NCBI GenBank assembly: GCA_037189645.1 | Contig: JBBCIY010000013.1 | Span: 132,544-196,543, forward strand | From: Taishania sp037189645 | GTDB lineage: Bacteria; Bacteroidota; Bacteroidia; Flavobacteriales_D; Crocinitomicaceae | DNA length: 64,000 nucleotides | Direction: 5' to 3' | Shown here: positions 1-8,900 of the stretch, piece by piece | Layout: every line of letters begins with the position of its first letter | Numbering within the stretch: position 1 is the stretch's first letter | Made by a program: the position numbers and the translations under genes | The notes under the pieces: generated by a model | Databases searched by the model: none | What the model saw: only the letters and a program-made list of their open reading frames with translations | Told to the model about the DNA's origin: nothing

Positions 1-263
1 AAGTCATACAATACCGCCTGGTTCACGAATATGGCGCAAATTGCCGTTTTACGCCCAGGAACTTCACAAAAGCTGTCTGGATTACAACTGAGAATTCAGA
101 ACAGTTAGAATCATTCAAACGGGCAAAAGGAAATTACATTGCAACGGATAAGGATGGCAACCTGGTCTTCCTTGCCGAAACACATTTTCTGTTACAAATG
201 GCAGAACAGGATTATCCTGATATAACATTCCACAAAACGTCAGAGTTTAAGTTAGAAGCATAG
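1..263 (+). CDS. prfC: Peptide chain release factor 3, C-terminal fragment
   Basis: Only the last 86 codons are inside the window; the reading frame enters at base 3 and stops at TAG 261-263. RF3 is a translational GTPase that recycles RF1/RF2 after termination. The visible part is the C-terminal domain: it reads YRLVHEYGANCRFTPRNFTK and later QDYPDITFHKTSEF, which lines up with the RF3 C-terminus (E. coli has ERYPDVQFHQTREH). The GTPase domain lies upstream of the window. The gene converges on the aspartoacylase-family gene, with a palindrome between them. Identification rests on the remembered E. coli tail. Confidence 0.85.
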   Translation, partial: VIQYRLVHEYGANCRFTPRNFTKAVWITTENSEQLESFKRAKGNYIATDKDGNLVFLAETHFLLQMAEQDYPDITFHKTSEFKLEA

Positions 264-300
264 CGCATTCGGATTGGGAGCTTCCCCTGTCTTCTTTTCA

Positions 301-328
301 TTATCGTGATATCGCAATATTACGATAA
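301..328. repeat. Imperfect palindrome at a convergent junction (copy 1)
   Basis: TTATCGT at 301-307 and ACGATAA at 322-328 are perfect inverted arms, and the middle is also nearly self-complementary. The inner 18 bases (309-326, ATATCGCAATATTACGAT) recur exactly on the minus strand at 27535-27552. A perfect 26-base relative lies at 14893-14918. It sits between prfC and the convergent gene at 347. It has no clear T-tract, so it is not a textbook terminator. Confidence 0.6.
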
Positions 329-346
329 GGCGATTTGCATAAGAAA

Positions 347-1327
347 TCAAATCATGACTTCCCTTCCGATATGGAAGATCGCATCTCCTTTATACACTGT
401 CGGTGCTTCATTCACACACAACACAAACCCGTCTCTCGCCGCTTTGACCTTCCTTTCTATTTTCCCAAAAGGGTCCATAATGATCCCTAATATCTCTCCT
501 TTTTTCACGGCGCTTCCATTTCTGACCTGCGCAAGAAACAGCCCTGAATTTGGAGCTCTCAGCCATTTAGACTGTCCTAAAAAAACAGGTTCTCTGCCCA
601 GGGAGATATCCACCTTAAATGACCTCATCCCAAAATGATTCAAAATTAATTTTGCTCCATTTATCCCTTCCTCCACAATCGTTTCTTCAATGGAATTGGT
701 CTTTCCTCCTTCAAATAATAAATACTGTTTTCCCAGCCGTTGAATCGCCTCCCGGATAGTTTTTGGTATAAGCGTTGAATCCAGAATAACAGGAGGGTTA
801 AATACCTTTGCCAGCTGCATGCTACGTTCATCGTCAAAATCACACCGGATTTGCGCATAATTATTCCGTTGCGCTGCCCCCGTATGAAAATCAATGATCA
901 CATCGGAGATCGGAGCGATTTCTTTCATGAACTGATACGCGAACTGTGACGCCAACGAACCGGTTGAACTTCCAGGAAAACTCCTGTTCAGGTCACGCCC
1001 GTCGGGAAGCTCTCGTTTCAGGTTAAGGAAACCGAAGATATTAAAGATAGGAATACAGATCACTGTTCCCTTTGTTGGCTGATTCAGTTTCTTACGGATG
1101 ATTCTCCGGATGATTTCTATCCCGTTGATTTCATCTCCGTGCATTCCCGCCATCAGAACAATGGTAGGTCCGTCCTCTTTTGCACGGTCAATGTGTATCG
1201 GGATCTGAACAGGAGTACTCGTATGAAGCTTTGCTACGCTTAAATTAAGCTCGTAATGTTTTCCCGGCAGGATCTCCTGTCCAAGTATGATGATCTTTTT
1301 ATTATTTAACCTATTTCGTGACGACAT
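347..1327 (-). CDS. Succinylglutamate desuccinylase/aspartoacylase family protein
   Basis: This 326-residue zinc hydrolase belongs to the M14-like AstE/aspartoacylase family, which removes acyl groups from amino acids. The zinc motif HxxE is visible in AGMHGDEING (about residues 60-69), and the third ligand is likely the His of IIDFHTGAA. A small beta-rich C-terminal domain (about 235-325) follows, as in family members from Bacteroidota. A TTG start 9 bases upstream is possible; I chose the ATG at 1327, which overlaps the end of rimK by 17 bases, so the two are translationally coupled. The substrate is unknown. Pairing with RimK suggests amino-acid or peptide tail trimming, which is inference. 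Confidence 0.85.
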   Translation of the reverse strand: MSSRNRLNNKKIIILGQEILPGKHYELNLSVAKLHTSTPVQIPIHIDRAKEDGPTIVLMAGMHGDEINGIEIIRRIIRKKLNQPTKGTVICIPIFNIFGFLNLKRELPDGRDLNRSFPGSSTGSLASQFAYQFMKEIAPISDVIIDFHTGAAQRNNYAQIRCDFDDERSMQLAKVFNPPVILDSTLIPKTIREAIQRLGKQYLLFEGGKTNSIEETIVEEGINGAKLILNHFGMRSFKVDISLGREPVFLGQSKWLRAPNSGLFLAQVRNGSAVKKGEILGIIMDPFGKIERKVKAARDGFVLCVNEAPTVYKGDAIFHIGREVMI

Positions 1328-2192
1328 TTCGTTCAATATACTCTATGATTTTTCCTGCGATATCTTCACCTGTTGTCTTTTCTATCCCTTGCAGCCCCGG
1401 TGAGGAATTTACCTCCAGGACAAGAGGGCCTCTGTCCGACTGAAGCATGTCCACTCCGGCCACTGCCAGACCCACACATTTGGAAGCCAAAATAGCAGTC
1501 GCCTGTTCTTCGGGAGTCAGTTCCACAACAACAGAGCTTCCTCCGCGGTGCAGATTAGAGCGGAACTCTCCTTCTTTCCCCTGGCGTTTCATTGCTCCCA
1601 CTACCTGTCCGTCAACAACAAAGGCGCGGATATCAGCTCCCTTCGCTTCATGGATAAACTCCTGGACGATAACCCGTGCTTTCAAGCCGTTGAAGGCCTC
1701 TAATACTGACTGAGCCGCATTTTGATTTTCTGCCAGGACAACTCCCAGCCCCTGGGTTCCTTCCAATAACTTCAGGACAACCGGCGCGCCTCCCGCAGAA
1801 GAAACCACATGCTTAACATCTTTCGAATAATTGGTAAACACCGTTTTCGGCAAACCGATTCCCTCTTTTGATAACACCTGCAGGCAACGGAGCTTATCCC
1901 TTGAGTGGATAATACCTCTTGAACCAGCCACCGTAAAAACGTTCATCATTTCAAACTGGCGTACTACAGCCGTACCATAAAATGTCACAGAAGCTCCGAT
2001 CCGGGGGATAACGGCATCGAATCCTTCAAGGTAGCTGCCATCATAATACAATTTCGGGCCACCCTGTTCAATTTCAATATTACATTTTAAATGGTCAATT
2101 ACTCTGACCTCATGGCCACGTTCCTCAGCAGCTTCTACCAACCGTCTGGTAGAATATAAATCAGCATTCCGGGATAATACTCCTATTTTCAT
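1311..2192 (-). CDS. rimK: RimK-type ATP-grasp ligase (ribosomal protein S6 glutamate ligase family)
   Basis: A 293-residue ATP-grasp enzyme. RimK adds glutamate residues to the C-terminus of ribosomal protein S6; relatives ligate glutamate to other small molecules. The N-terminal RimK fold starts MKIGVLSRNADLYSTRRL. The ATP-grasp core includes PVVLKLLEGTQGLGV (lysine and glycine loop), IVQEFI, and the metal-binding end LVLEVNSSPGLQGIE. The length is close to E. coli RimK (300). The ATG at 2192 is preceded by a matching promoter (2210-2239). The gene overlaps the downstream aspartoacylase-family gene. The ligase type is clear; the true acceptor is not shown by sequence. Confidence 0.92.
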   Translation of the reverse strand: MKIGVLSRNADLYSTRRLVEAAEERGHEVRVIDHLKCNIEIEQGGPKLYYDGSYLEGFDAVIPRIGASVTFYGTAVVRQFEMMNVFTVAGSRGIIHSRDKLRCLQVLSKEGIGLPKTVFTNYSKDVKHVVSSAGGAPVVLKLLEGTQGLGVVLAENQNAAQSVLEAFNGLKARVIVQEFIHEAKGADIRAFVVDGQVVGAMKRQGKEGEFRSNLHRGGSSVVVELTPEEQATAILASKCVGLAVAGVDMLQSDRGPLVLEVNSSPGLQGIEKTTGEDIAGKIIEYIERNVVTK

Positions 2193-2209
2193 TGTATGGA
2201 TTAAAAATG

Positions 2210-2239
2210 CTAAAGTAAACGATTTTCTTATTTCTGCAA
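2210..2239 (-). promoter_or_regulatory. Promoter of rimK
   Basis: On the minus strand TTG (2239-2237) is followed after exactly 19 bases by TACTTTAG (2217-2210), one mismatch from the Bacteroidota -7 consensus TAnnTTTG. The start codon is 18 bases downstream. Confidence 0.6.
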
Positions 2240-2277
2240 CAATAATGAATAAAGTTTACCGGTAAACACGGCTTTTT

Positions 2278-5200
2278 TTAATCCAGTAACTGAACCGGCC
2301 GATTCGGGTTGATCTTCTGGTAAAGAAACAGAAGAATATTTGTTACGAAAATGACAGCACATGTCTTCCAAGAGACATCTGCCGCAGCAGTAAAGTCAAT
2401 TACTTTTAAAAGTACGAACAAGACATAGATGATCAAAAATACAACCGCAGTGATAAGCGACTTTCTTACAAAATACATAAGGTTTATTTCTTTTTCATCC
2501 GTTGTATACCGCTTATTCTTCAAAGCCGCAAATTCTGTGAATGCATAGAAAACGGCTGTGGCAACAATCACACCGAACGGGAATTCACCCAATCCGTCTC
2601 CCTGCGCGTAAGAATGCAGGCCCACCAGGTAAAAATTCACACCGAAGAAGGTAAATAGAATCGCAGAGTATGACCAGAAGCTTGCTGCATTGAATAAAAA
2701 CTTACCCTTTAAGGCAGGAATAAACCGGAAATGCAATACAACCGCATAGACCAGAATGGAAACCAATGCCCATGTTTCTTTCGGGTCCCATCCCCAGTAT
2801 CTTCCCCAGGATTCATTGGCCCATACTCCTCCAAGGAAGGTCCCGATCGTCAGCATGAAAATACCGATCGTCATGGACATTTCAGAAACATAGGTCAGCT
2901 CGTGAATGTTCCACGTAAGCACCTTCCCGTTGTGCTTATTCCTGGCAATATACAACAGCATATTGATCAATCCCAGAATTGCTCCCAGACCAAGAAACGC
3001 ATAGCTTCCGGTGATGATCGCTACGTGTATCATCAGCCAATAGGATTTAAGTACCGGAACCAATGGCGTGATTTCCGGGTCAAGGATATTCATCTCGGTT
3101 ACAAACAGCATAAAGAACGCAAGAATACATGTAGCAGCCAGTATCACAGGATTCTTTTTCGAGAATATGAATCCTGCCAGAACAGTTACCCAGGCGATGA
3201 ATACAACGGCCTCATATCCATTACTCCACGGAGCATGTCCCGAAATATACCAGCGCATCCCTAATCCTACACCATGGTACAGGAATATGACAAATATCAC
3301 GGCTGTAAAAACAGTTTTAACCACCTTAATTATTTTCCCTTCTTTGCCACCGGAGTTAGACAATACCCGCACCAGGAAAATAACCAGCAGGATAAAGCCA
3401 AGCAATAAATAAGCATATTGAGCATTCTTGAAAATATTCATTTTGTTATACCTCACCTCCATCTTGATCTTTGAAGCAGAAGGAGCCACATTTCCTGCCA
3501 CCTTACGCTGGATATTCATCAACCGGTCAAGTTCGGTATCTGCCTTGGAAAAATCTTTGCTGTGAGTCGCCTTGCTGACCGCCTGAAAATAGGTCATCCC
3601 GACAGCGTACAGCTCTTGTTCATTGTCTACAACAGGGGGAGCGAAAGGAGTGTACCAGGTATCTTTGTGGTCATTTCTCACTGGCATTATGCGCATGTAC
3701 TGCCACATCTGGATCTCTGAAAACACCTGGAAACGCTCTACCAGTTTGATCAGCTGCTTATCAAACTCACCTTTTTCCTTGTCCAGCTTTTGGTGAGCGA
3801 TCTGATACTCTTTAGATAACTTGAACTCATCCTGGTCTTCGTTGATTAAATCGAGAAACGACGCATACGATCCATCGAGTCCGAGTGTGTCTCTCAATAC
3901 TTTTGACACATAAATGATCTTCTTGTCGAACCAGGCTTCCGGTGTCATGTGCATGCTCAATATGGTCTGAACAGCATTGTACGTGTGATCGCCATCCTGG
4001 AATTTATTGTTCCTGTGTAGCTTTCTTAGCAATTGGTCACAAACGGTATGGAAAGGTGCAATTCTACCTTCATAATCCTGCACCATCAGGTATCCGAGCT
4101 TATCCGAATGTGCTTCAGACACATATAATGCTACCGGGCTTTTTTCCGGTTTGGCGGTTTCATGCGTATGATTGTGCTGATCATGTGAATGGCTGTGATC
4201 ATGATCGTGTGTATGATTGTGGTTGTGTTGCTCTTCATGATCGTGGCTGCCGTAGTGGATCGTCCCATCTTCATGCACATGGTAATCCTGGTCCTGTGCA
4301 TACGAAATGGTACCATAGCTGAACATCAGTAATGCTGTGATCAACCCGGCCTTTGCACGCTTGTCGCTGATCTTCTTTAATTTTCCGCTCAGTTCTTTAA
4401 ACCTCCCGACAGGTGCGAAAAGTGACAGCAACATACCGACGGACATCATCAGGTAACCGATATAGGTGATCATCGTTCCCCACCAGTCATAATTAACACT
4501 CAGGATTGTCCCTGTCTCATCCGGGAAATAGGAAGACTGAAAAAAACGAAATCCGTTGTAGTCCATTACGTTATTCATAAATATCTTTCGCGTTTTCTCT
4601 ACATTGTTTTTATTGTCCATGACCGTAACGACGCTTTCGTACGAAGAAGGAGCATCCGATCCCGGGTATTTGTGCAGCGTAAATTCATTACAGGCAACAG
4701 AGAAAGGAAGACGAATGGGAACCGATCCGTATTGAATACTATACAGCAGTCCGTTAAAGGTAAAACGCTCTTCGGTTGCAATCACACCATGTCCCCCTGC
4801 TACTGAAACAATTTTTACATCTTTTCCGTCTGTAATTTTCAGCGTTATGTAATCTTCTCCGACATCTTTCCTCCCGGACGGCACACGCATGACACGGGCA
4901 TGATTTACAATTTCCTTGAACACAAAGGATTCTTCGTTTACGTAGTAAAGTGTTGTAACATTGAAAGGAACAAGCGTATCGACTGGTACATTTACATACA
5001 TGGAATCCGGAACATCCATACCGGTCATACGGATTTTCTGCATTTCAGCCATCGGCAGATAACGCATCGGAATCCCCGTTTTCATCATCATTTTTCCATT
5101 GATCCGGTACAATTCGACCCCTCCCGGCATCAGATCCTTTTTCTCAAAAGAAAGCGGAACGCTGCCGATCATCATAAAATCTCCCTCCGCCAGGTAATTC

Positions 5201-5799
5201 GGAGTATTTCCGCCCGTTACGATCGTTAAAACATAGTCAGAGATCGTATCGTTAACAATCAGGCTGTCCACATGTTTTGACTGAAAACCGATCAGTTCAA
5301 CATTGATCTTTTTACTCTTTTCCGGAAAATTAAAATCCACATTAAAGCGTGTTTTTACCACTTCGGACAAAAACATTGTTTCTTCTACGTATTTATTTTC
5401 GATGAAGATTTTCAGCCGTGGGTCAGCGGAATAAATATGGTCTACCGGACGCAGGATTCCTGTCTGCGGATCCGGTTCCGGTAATTTCATAACGCCCTCG
5501 TAACCGAAATGGCGGGTAATTCCTGCTCCTAGAAGAATAATGATAAACGACAGGTGAAACATCAGCATTGCGATCTTCTCGCGTTTCCACATATTATACC
5601 TGAATATATTGACGATCAGACTGATTCCAAGGTATACCAGCAACAATTCAAACCATACTGCATTGTAGATCATCAGTTTTGCCGTTTGAATATCGTAAAT
5701 GGATTCTAAAAAAGTTGCTACTGCTATTGCAAATAAAAAGATAATCAACCCCAACGCCATCATTCTCATGGAGAAAAACTCCCTAACCAGCTTATTCAT
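2278..5799 (-). CDS. ccsBA: Cytochrome c biogenesis protein, ResB-CcsA fusion
   Basis: A 1173-residue membrane protein of System II cytochrome c maturation, which carries haem across the inner membrane and attaches it to CxxCH apocytochromes. The N-terminal half (1-470) is ResB-like: TM helices near 12-33, 44-66 and 76-96, a large periplasmic domain, and a TM near 440-462. The C-terminal part (about 780-1173) is CcsA with about eight TM segments. It carries the haem-handling WWD motif ESWGRYWGWDPKET at 996-1009 and conserved histidines (YHGVGLGMRWY, GLHSYAQ). Between them, residues 484-505 look like a signal-peptide-like helix ending SYAQ, followed by a very His-rich stretch (507-546). Fused CcsBA is usual in Bacteroidota; the His-rich linker is notable. 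One c-type-like protein lies at 58538. Confidence 0.93.
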   Translation of the reverse strand: MNKLVREFFSMRMMALGLIIFLFAIAVATFLESIYDIQTAKLMIYNAVWFELLLVYLGISLIVNIFRYNMWKREKIAMLMFHLSFIIILLGAGITRHFGYEGVMKLPEPDPQTGILRPVDHIYSADPRLKIFIENKYVEETMFLSEVVKTRFNVDFNFPEKSKKINVELIGFQSKHVDSLIVNDTISDYVLTIVTGGNTPNYLAEGDFMMIGSVPLSFEKKDLMPGGVELYRINGKMMMKTGIPMRYLPMAEMQKIRMTGMDVPDSMYVNVPVDTLVPFNVTTLYYVNEESFVFKEIVNHARVMRVPSGRKDVGEDYITLKITDGKDVKIVSVAGGHGVIATEERFTFNGLLYSIQYGSVPIRLPFSVACNEFTLHKYPGSDAPSSYESVVTVMDNKNNVEKTRKIFMNNVMDYNGFRFFQSSYFPDETGTILSVNYDWWGTMITYIGYLMMSVGMLLSLFAPVGRFKELSGKLKKISDKRAKAGLITALLMFSYGTISYAQDQDYHVHEDGTIHYGSHDHEEQHNHNHTHDHDHSHSHDQHNHTHETAKPEKSPVALYVSEAHSDKLGYLMVQDYEGRIAPFHTVCDQLLRKLHRNNKFQDGDHTYNAVQTILSMHMTPEAWFDKKIIYVSKVLRDTLGLDGSYASFLDLINEDQDEFKLSKEYQIAHQKLDKEKGEFDKQLIKLVERFQVFSEIQMWQYMRIMPVRNDHKDTWYTPFAPPVVDNEQELYAVGMTYFQAVSKATHSKDFSKADTELDRLMNIQRKVAGNVAPSASKIKMEVRYNKMNIFKNAQYAYLLLGFILLVIFLVRVLSNSGGKEGKIIKVVKTVFTAVIFVIFLYHGVGLGMRWYISGHAPWSNGYEAVVFIAWVTVLAGFIFSKKNPVILAATCILAFFMLFVTEMNILDPEITPLVPVLKSYWLMIHVAIITGSYAFLGLGAILGLINMLLYIARNKHNGKVLTWNIHELTYVSEMSMTIGIFMLTIGTFLGGVWANESWGRYWGWDPKETWALVSILVYAVVLHFRFIPALKGKFLFNAASFWSYSAILFTFFGVNFYLVGLHSYAQGDGLGEFPFGVIVATAVFYAFTEFAALKNKRYTTDEKEINLMYFVRKSLITAVVFLIIYVLFVLLKVIDFTAAADVSWKTCAVIFVTNILLFLYQKINPNRPVQLLD
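4161..4281 (-). repeat. His-rich coding repeat in ccsBA
   Basis: The codons for residues 507-547 encode alternating His with Asp/Asn/Ser/Thr (for example HNHNHTHDHDHSHSHD), giving a visible run of near-repeats of CATGAT/GTGATC-type hexamers in the DNA. It lies just after a TM helix, so it is predicted to be periplasmic. Confidence 0.8.
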
Positions 5800-5823
5800 A
5801 TGCTTAACTTTTTAGTTTCGTCG

Positions 5824-5849
5824 CAAAAATAAGCATTGTAAAAGGATAA
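5824..5849 (-). promoter_or_regulatory. Promoter of ccsBA
   Basis: Minus-strand TATTTTTG (5831-5824) matches TAnnTTTG. Nineteen bases upstream there is CTG instead of TTG. The start codon at 5799 is 25 bases downstream of the -7 element. Confidence 0.5.
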
Positions 5850-5987
5850 ACAGCCATGTTTTCCAGGAATAAAAACCTAAAATTTACAATTCTCCGGCAA
5901 GCCTTTGATTTTTTCAATCAAGGCCTCAGACAAGCAGGTTCAGGAACAGACAGCGACGGTTCTTTCAGCTGTCAATCCACAACATGA

Positions 5988-8900
5988 CTACCGGATCAGG
6001 TTGACATTTCCGACAGCCACCTTCCGGTCGTCGTTCCTTGTTGTTTTCAATTCTATTTTCCACGTATACGTTCCCTCCTGGGCAAGTATTCCGGTTAAGA
6101 AAGACACTCCATCCCATCCTGTTTCCGGGTCCCTGGATTCGAAGATGCACTCTCCCCACCTGTTGTATATTGTCAGCCTGTAATTATAGACGTCATACCC
6201 GGAAGCGATCACAGGCTTGAACGTTTGATTGAACTGGTCCCCGTCCGGCGTAAATGTATTCGGAACAAAGAACAATTCTTCTTCGTGGATCTTAATCACA
6301 ACATAAGATGTGTCTCTGCACCCGATCTGGTTGGATGCGACCAGCATTACCTCATACGTTCCCGGGGATTCATCATCGTATACATAGACCGGGTTCTCTG
6401 CCAGAGAATAACCATACTGGTCTCCGAAATCCCACTGGTAATCCGTCGCGTGCTGCGAATGATTGCTGAATACCACACGTGTATTTATTGTTGAAACTGT
6501 TTCCTGGTTCGCTGTGAAATTTGCGACAGGAGCAGGTTCTGTACATATAAAATTTGAAGCAGTCAGGCTATTCGGGCATCCTTCTGCCGTATATACGGTC
6601 AGGGTAACATCCTGGCAGCCCAAGGTTGTAACGGTGGCCGGAACAGTTCCACATCCCTGCAGCACCGTACCATCGCCAAATGTCCATTCACAGGTAGAAA
6701 CATTGCCTGTTGATAAATTCTCAAGTGTTACATCCAGCGGAATACACCCGATAAGGTTGGTCCCCTGGAAGTCAACAACGGGAAGATCAACGATGTTGAT
6801 CGTGATATCGGCAGCATGTGTACATTGATGTGCATCGGTAACCGTTGCAGAATAAACTGTTGTGGAAGAAGAAGAAACCGTATGAGCCCACTGGTTCGCC
6901 GGAAGCCCCTGGTTCCAGCTCAGATTGTACGGCGCTGTTCCACCTGTTGCAGCAGCTGTAAGAGAAGTCGGTTCATCCGGGCAGACAAGCGTTTGTCCGG
7001 CTGTCAATTCCAAAATCAGCGAATCAGGCTCTGTAATGATCACATCCAGCTCATACTCACAATCATTCGAATCTGTAACGGTCACAACGTAGGATCCGGC
7101 AGGTAAATTGACTGCTGTTCCCGTTGTCTGCACAGGAGTCGAATTCCAGCTATAGGAATAAGGCTGCGTACCTCCTGCTGCTTCCACTTCAGCGGATCCG
7201 TCGTCATCTCCCTTACAGGTTACATTTTCCTGGCTAACGATGGACAGTGTAAGTACTGCCGGCTCGGTGATCACAACCGTAGCGGTGACTGTACAATGAT
7301 TACTGTCCGTCACTGTCACCGTATGAGAACCGATATCCAGGCCTGTCGCAATGGCGGCTGTTTGTACAGGTGAAGTATTCCAGCTGTATGTATAAGGCTG
7401 AGTACCCCCGATTGCCTCTACTTCCGCCGTTCCGTCTCCTGCTCCGTTACAACTTACATTTTCCTGGCTAACAATCGATGCCTGCAGTTCTTCCGGTTCA
7501 GTAATCGTCACAGATGATACTGGTGCTGTACATCCGATGGAGTCTGTAACAGTGACAGTATATGTATTGGCGGATAAACCGGTTGCTTCTGCGGTTGTTT
7601 GTGCAGGAACAGTATTCCAGGAATAGGTGTAAGATCCGACCCCTCCGGAAGCGCTTACCTCCGCTTCTCCGTCACTTCCACCATAGCAGGAAACATCCGT
7701 TTGCGAAGTTATGGCGGATTGAGGGTCGCTCACGGTAACCACTACGCTATCAACCACTTCACACAATTTATAAAAAGAGAGGTCGTCTACCGCAAAGTCA
7801 TTTCCCGGCTGTCCACCTGTAGTTTCAGACAGGCAGAGTGTAGCCGAGGTATTGCTCCCTGAATTCCAGACCACATAAAACTGGTTCCATTCGCAAGAGG
7901 ACAATGGGGTGTTCTGAGGTGTTCCTATCTGGCTTCCATTTATAAAGAAGCCCAATGTAGATGTAGCACCGGACGTATTCGCATTCGTTAGCCACAGTGA
8001 AAAAGCGTACTCTGTATTTGGTTCTATCGTAACTGTCTGGCACCAGTAGTTCGCTCCTGCCGGAACCCCGTTGGAACCATTCGCGCCATCAGCGATCAAG
8101 GCATTTCCGTTTCCGGTTGTATGATCTCCGCAAGTGCTCGGCCACCAGCCGTTGGTTATCCCCGGCGCAACGGTATAATGACCGGGAGGATTAAGGGGAT
8201 TGGGTGAGCTGTAGATATAATCAGAAGCGAACCCGGTATTTCCTGCCTCGAAATCTCCGTTTTCGATCAGGTTATTCCCCACCTGCATTTTGGTTCTCAC
8301 TACATAGGTAGTGGTATTAACCGGTGTAGCAACCGGGTCGGGAATGTTCGTTGCACTCAGGCTCGGATGCGGGTCCCACTCGTATTCAATACCTCCTTCC
8401 GCATTTAACTGGACGTTATTCCCGATACAGACCGAAGTATCATCTGACAGGTTAAACGACAACGCAGGAGCTGTAATGATTGTTGTTACAATACTGTCAC
8501 AAGCAGGAAACGAAGTGGTTGACAGCGTATCGATATAAGTGCCTGTCGTGCTGGTAACACTTCCTCCGGGAAGCACATAGGATTCACCAAAGCAAAGGCT
8601 GATGTTTTTCGTATAGCGTTTGTAATCATGTATTGTGATATCCCTGGTGATAGTATCTTCGATACATGCAATGTAACGGATCATAGTGACGGTGTAATTT
8701 CCCGGTGCCGAAAACTTATGCAAGGGATCAAAGAGCGTGCTCTCATTAGAGGAAGAAGCAGGATCTCCGAAATTCCACCTTACCGAATCCAGGCTGGATG
8801 CACCTAAAATGCTGAACTGGATGGAATCGCTTACACAGTCATTGGTGTAGGTAATGTCTGAATCGTTTACAAAGAAAGAGGTTAAGAACGGCGGCAACCC

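Noticed and set aside
5900..5927. Hairpin GCCTTTGATT/AATCAAGGC after the SprB-repeat gene
   Set aside because: The stem has a bulge and no T-tract; too weak to call a terminator.
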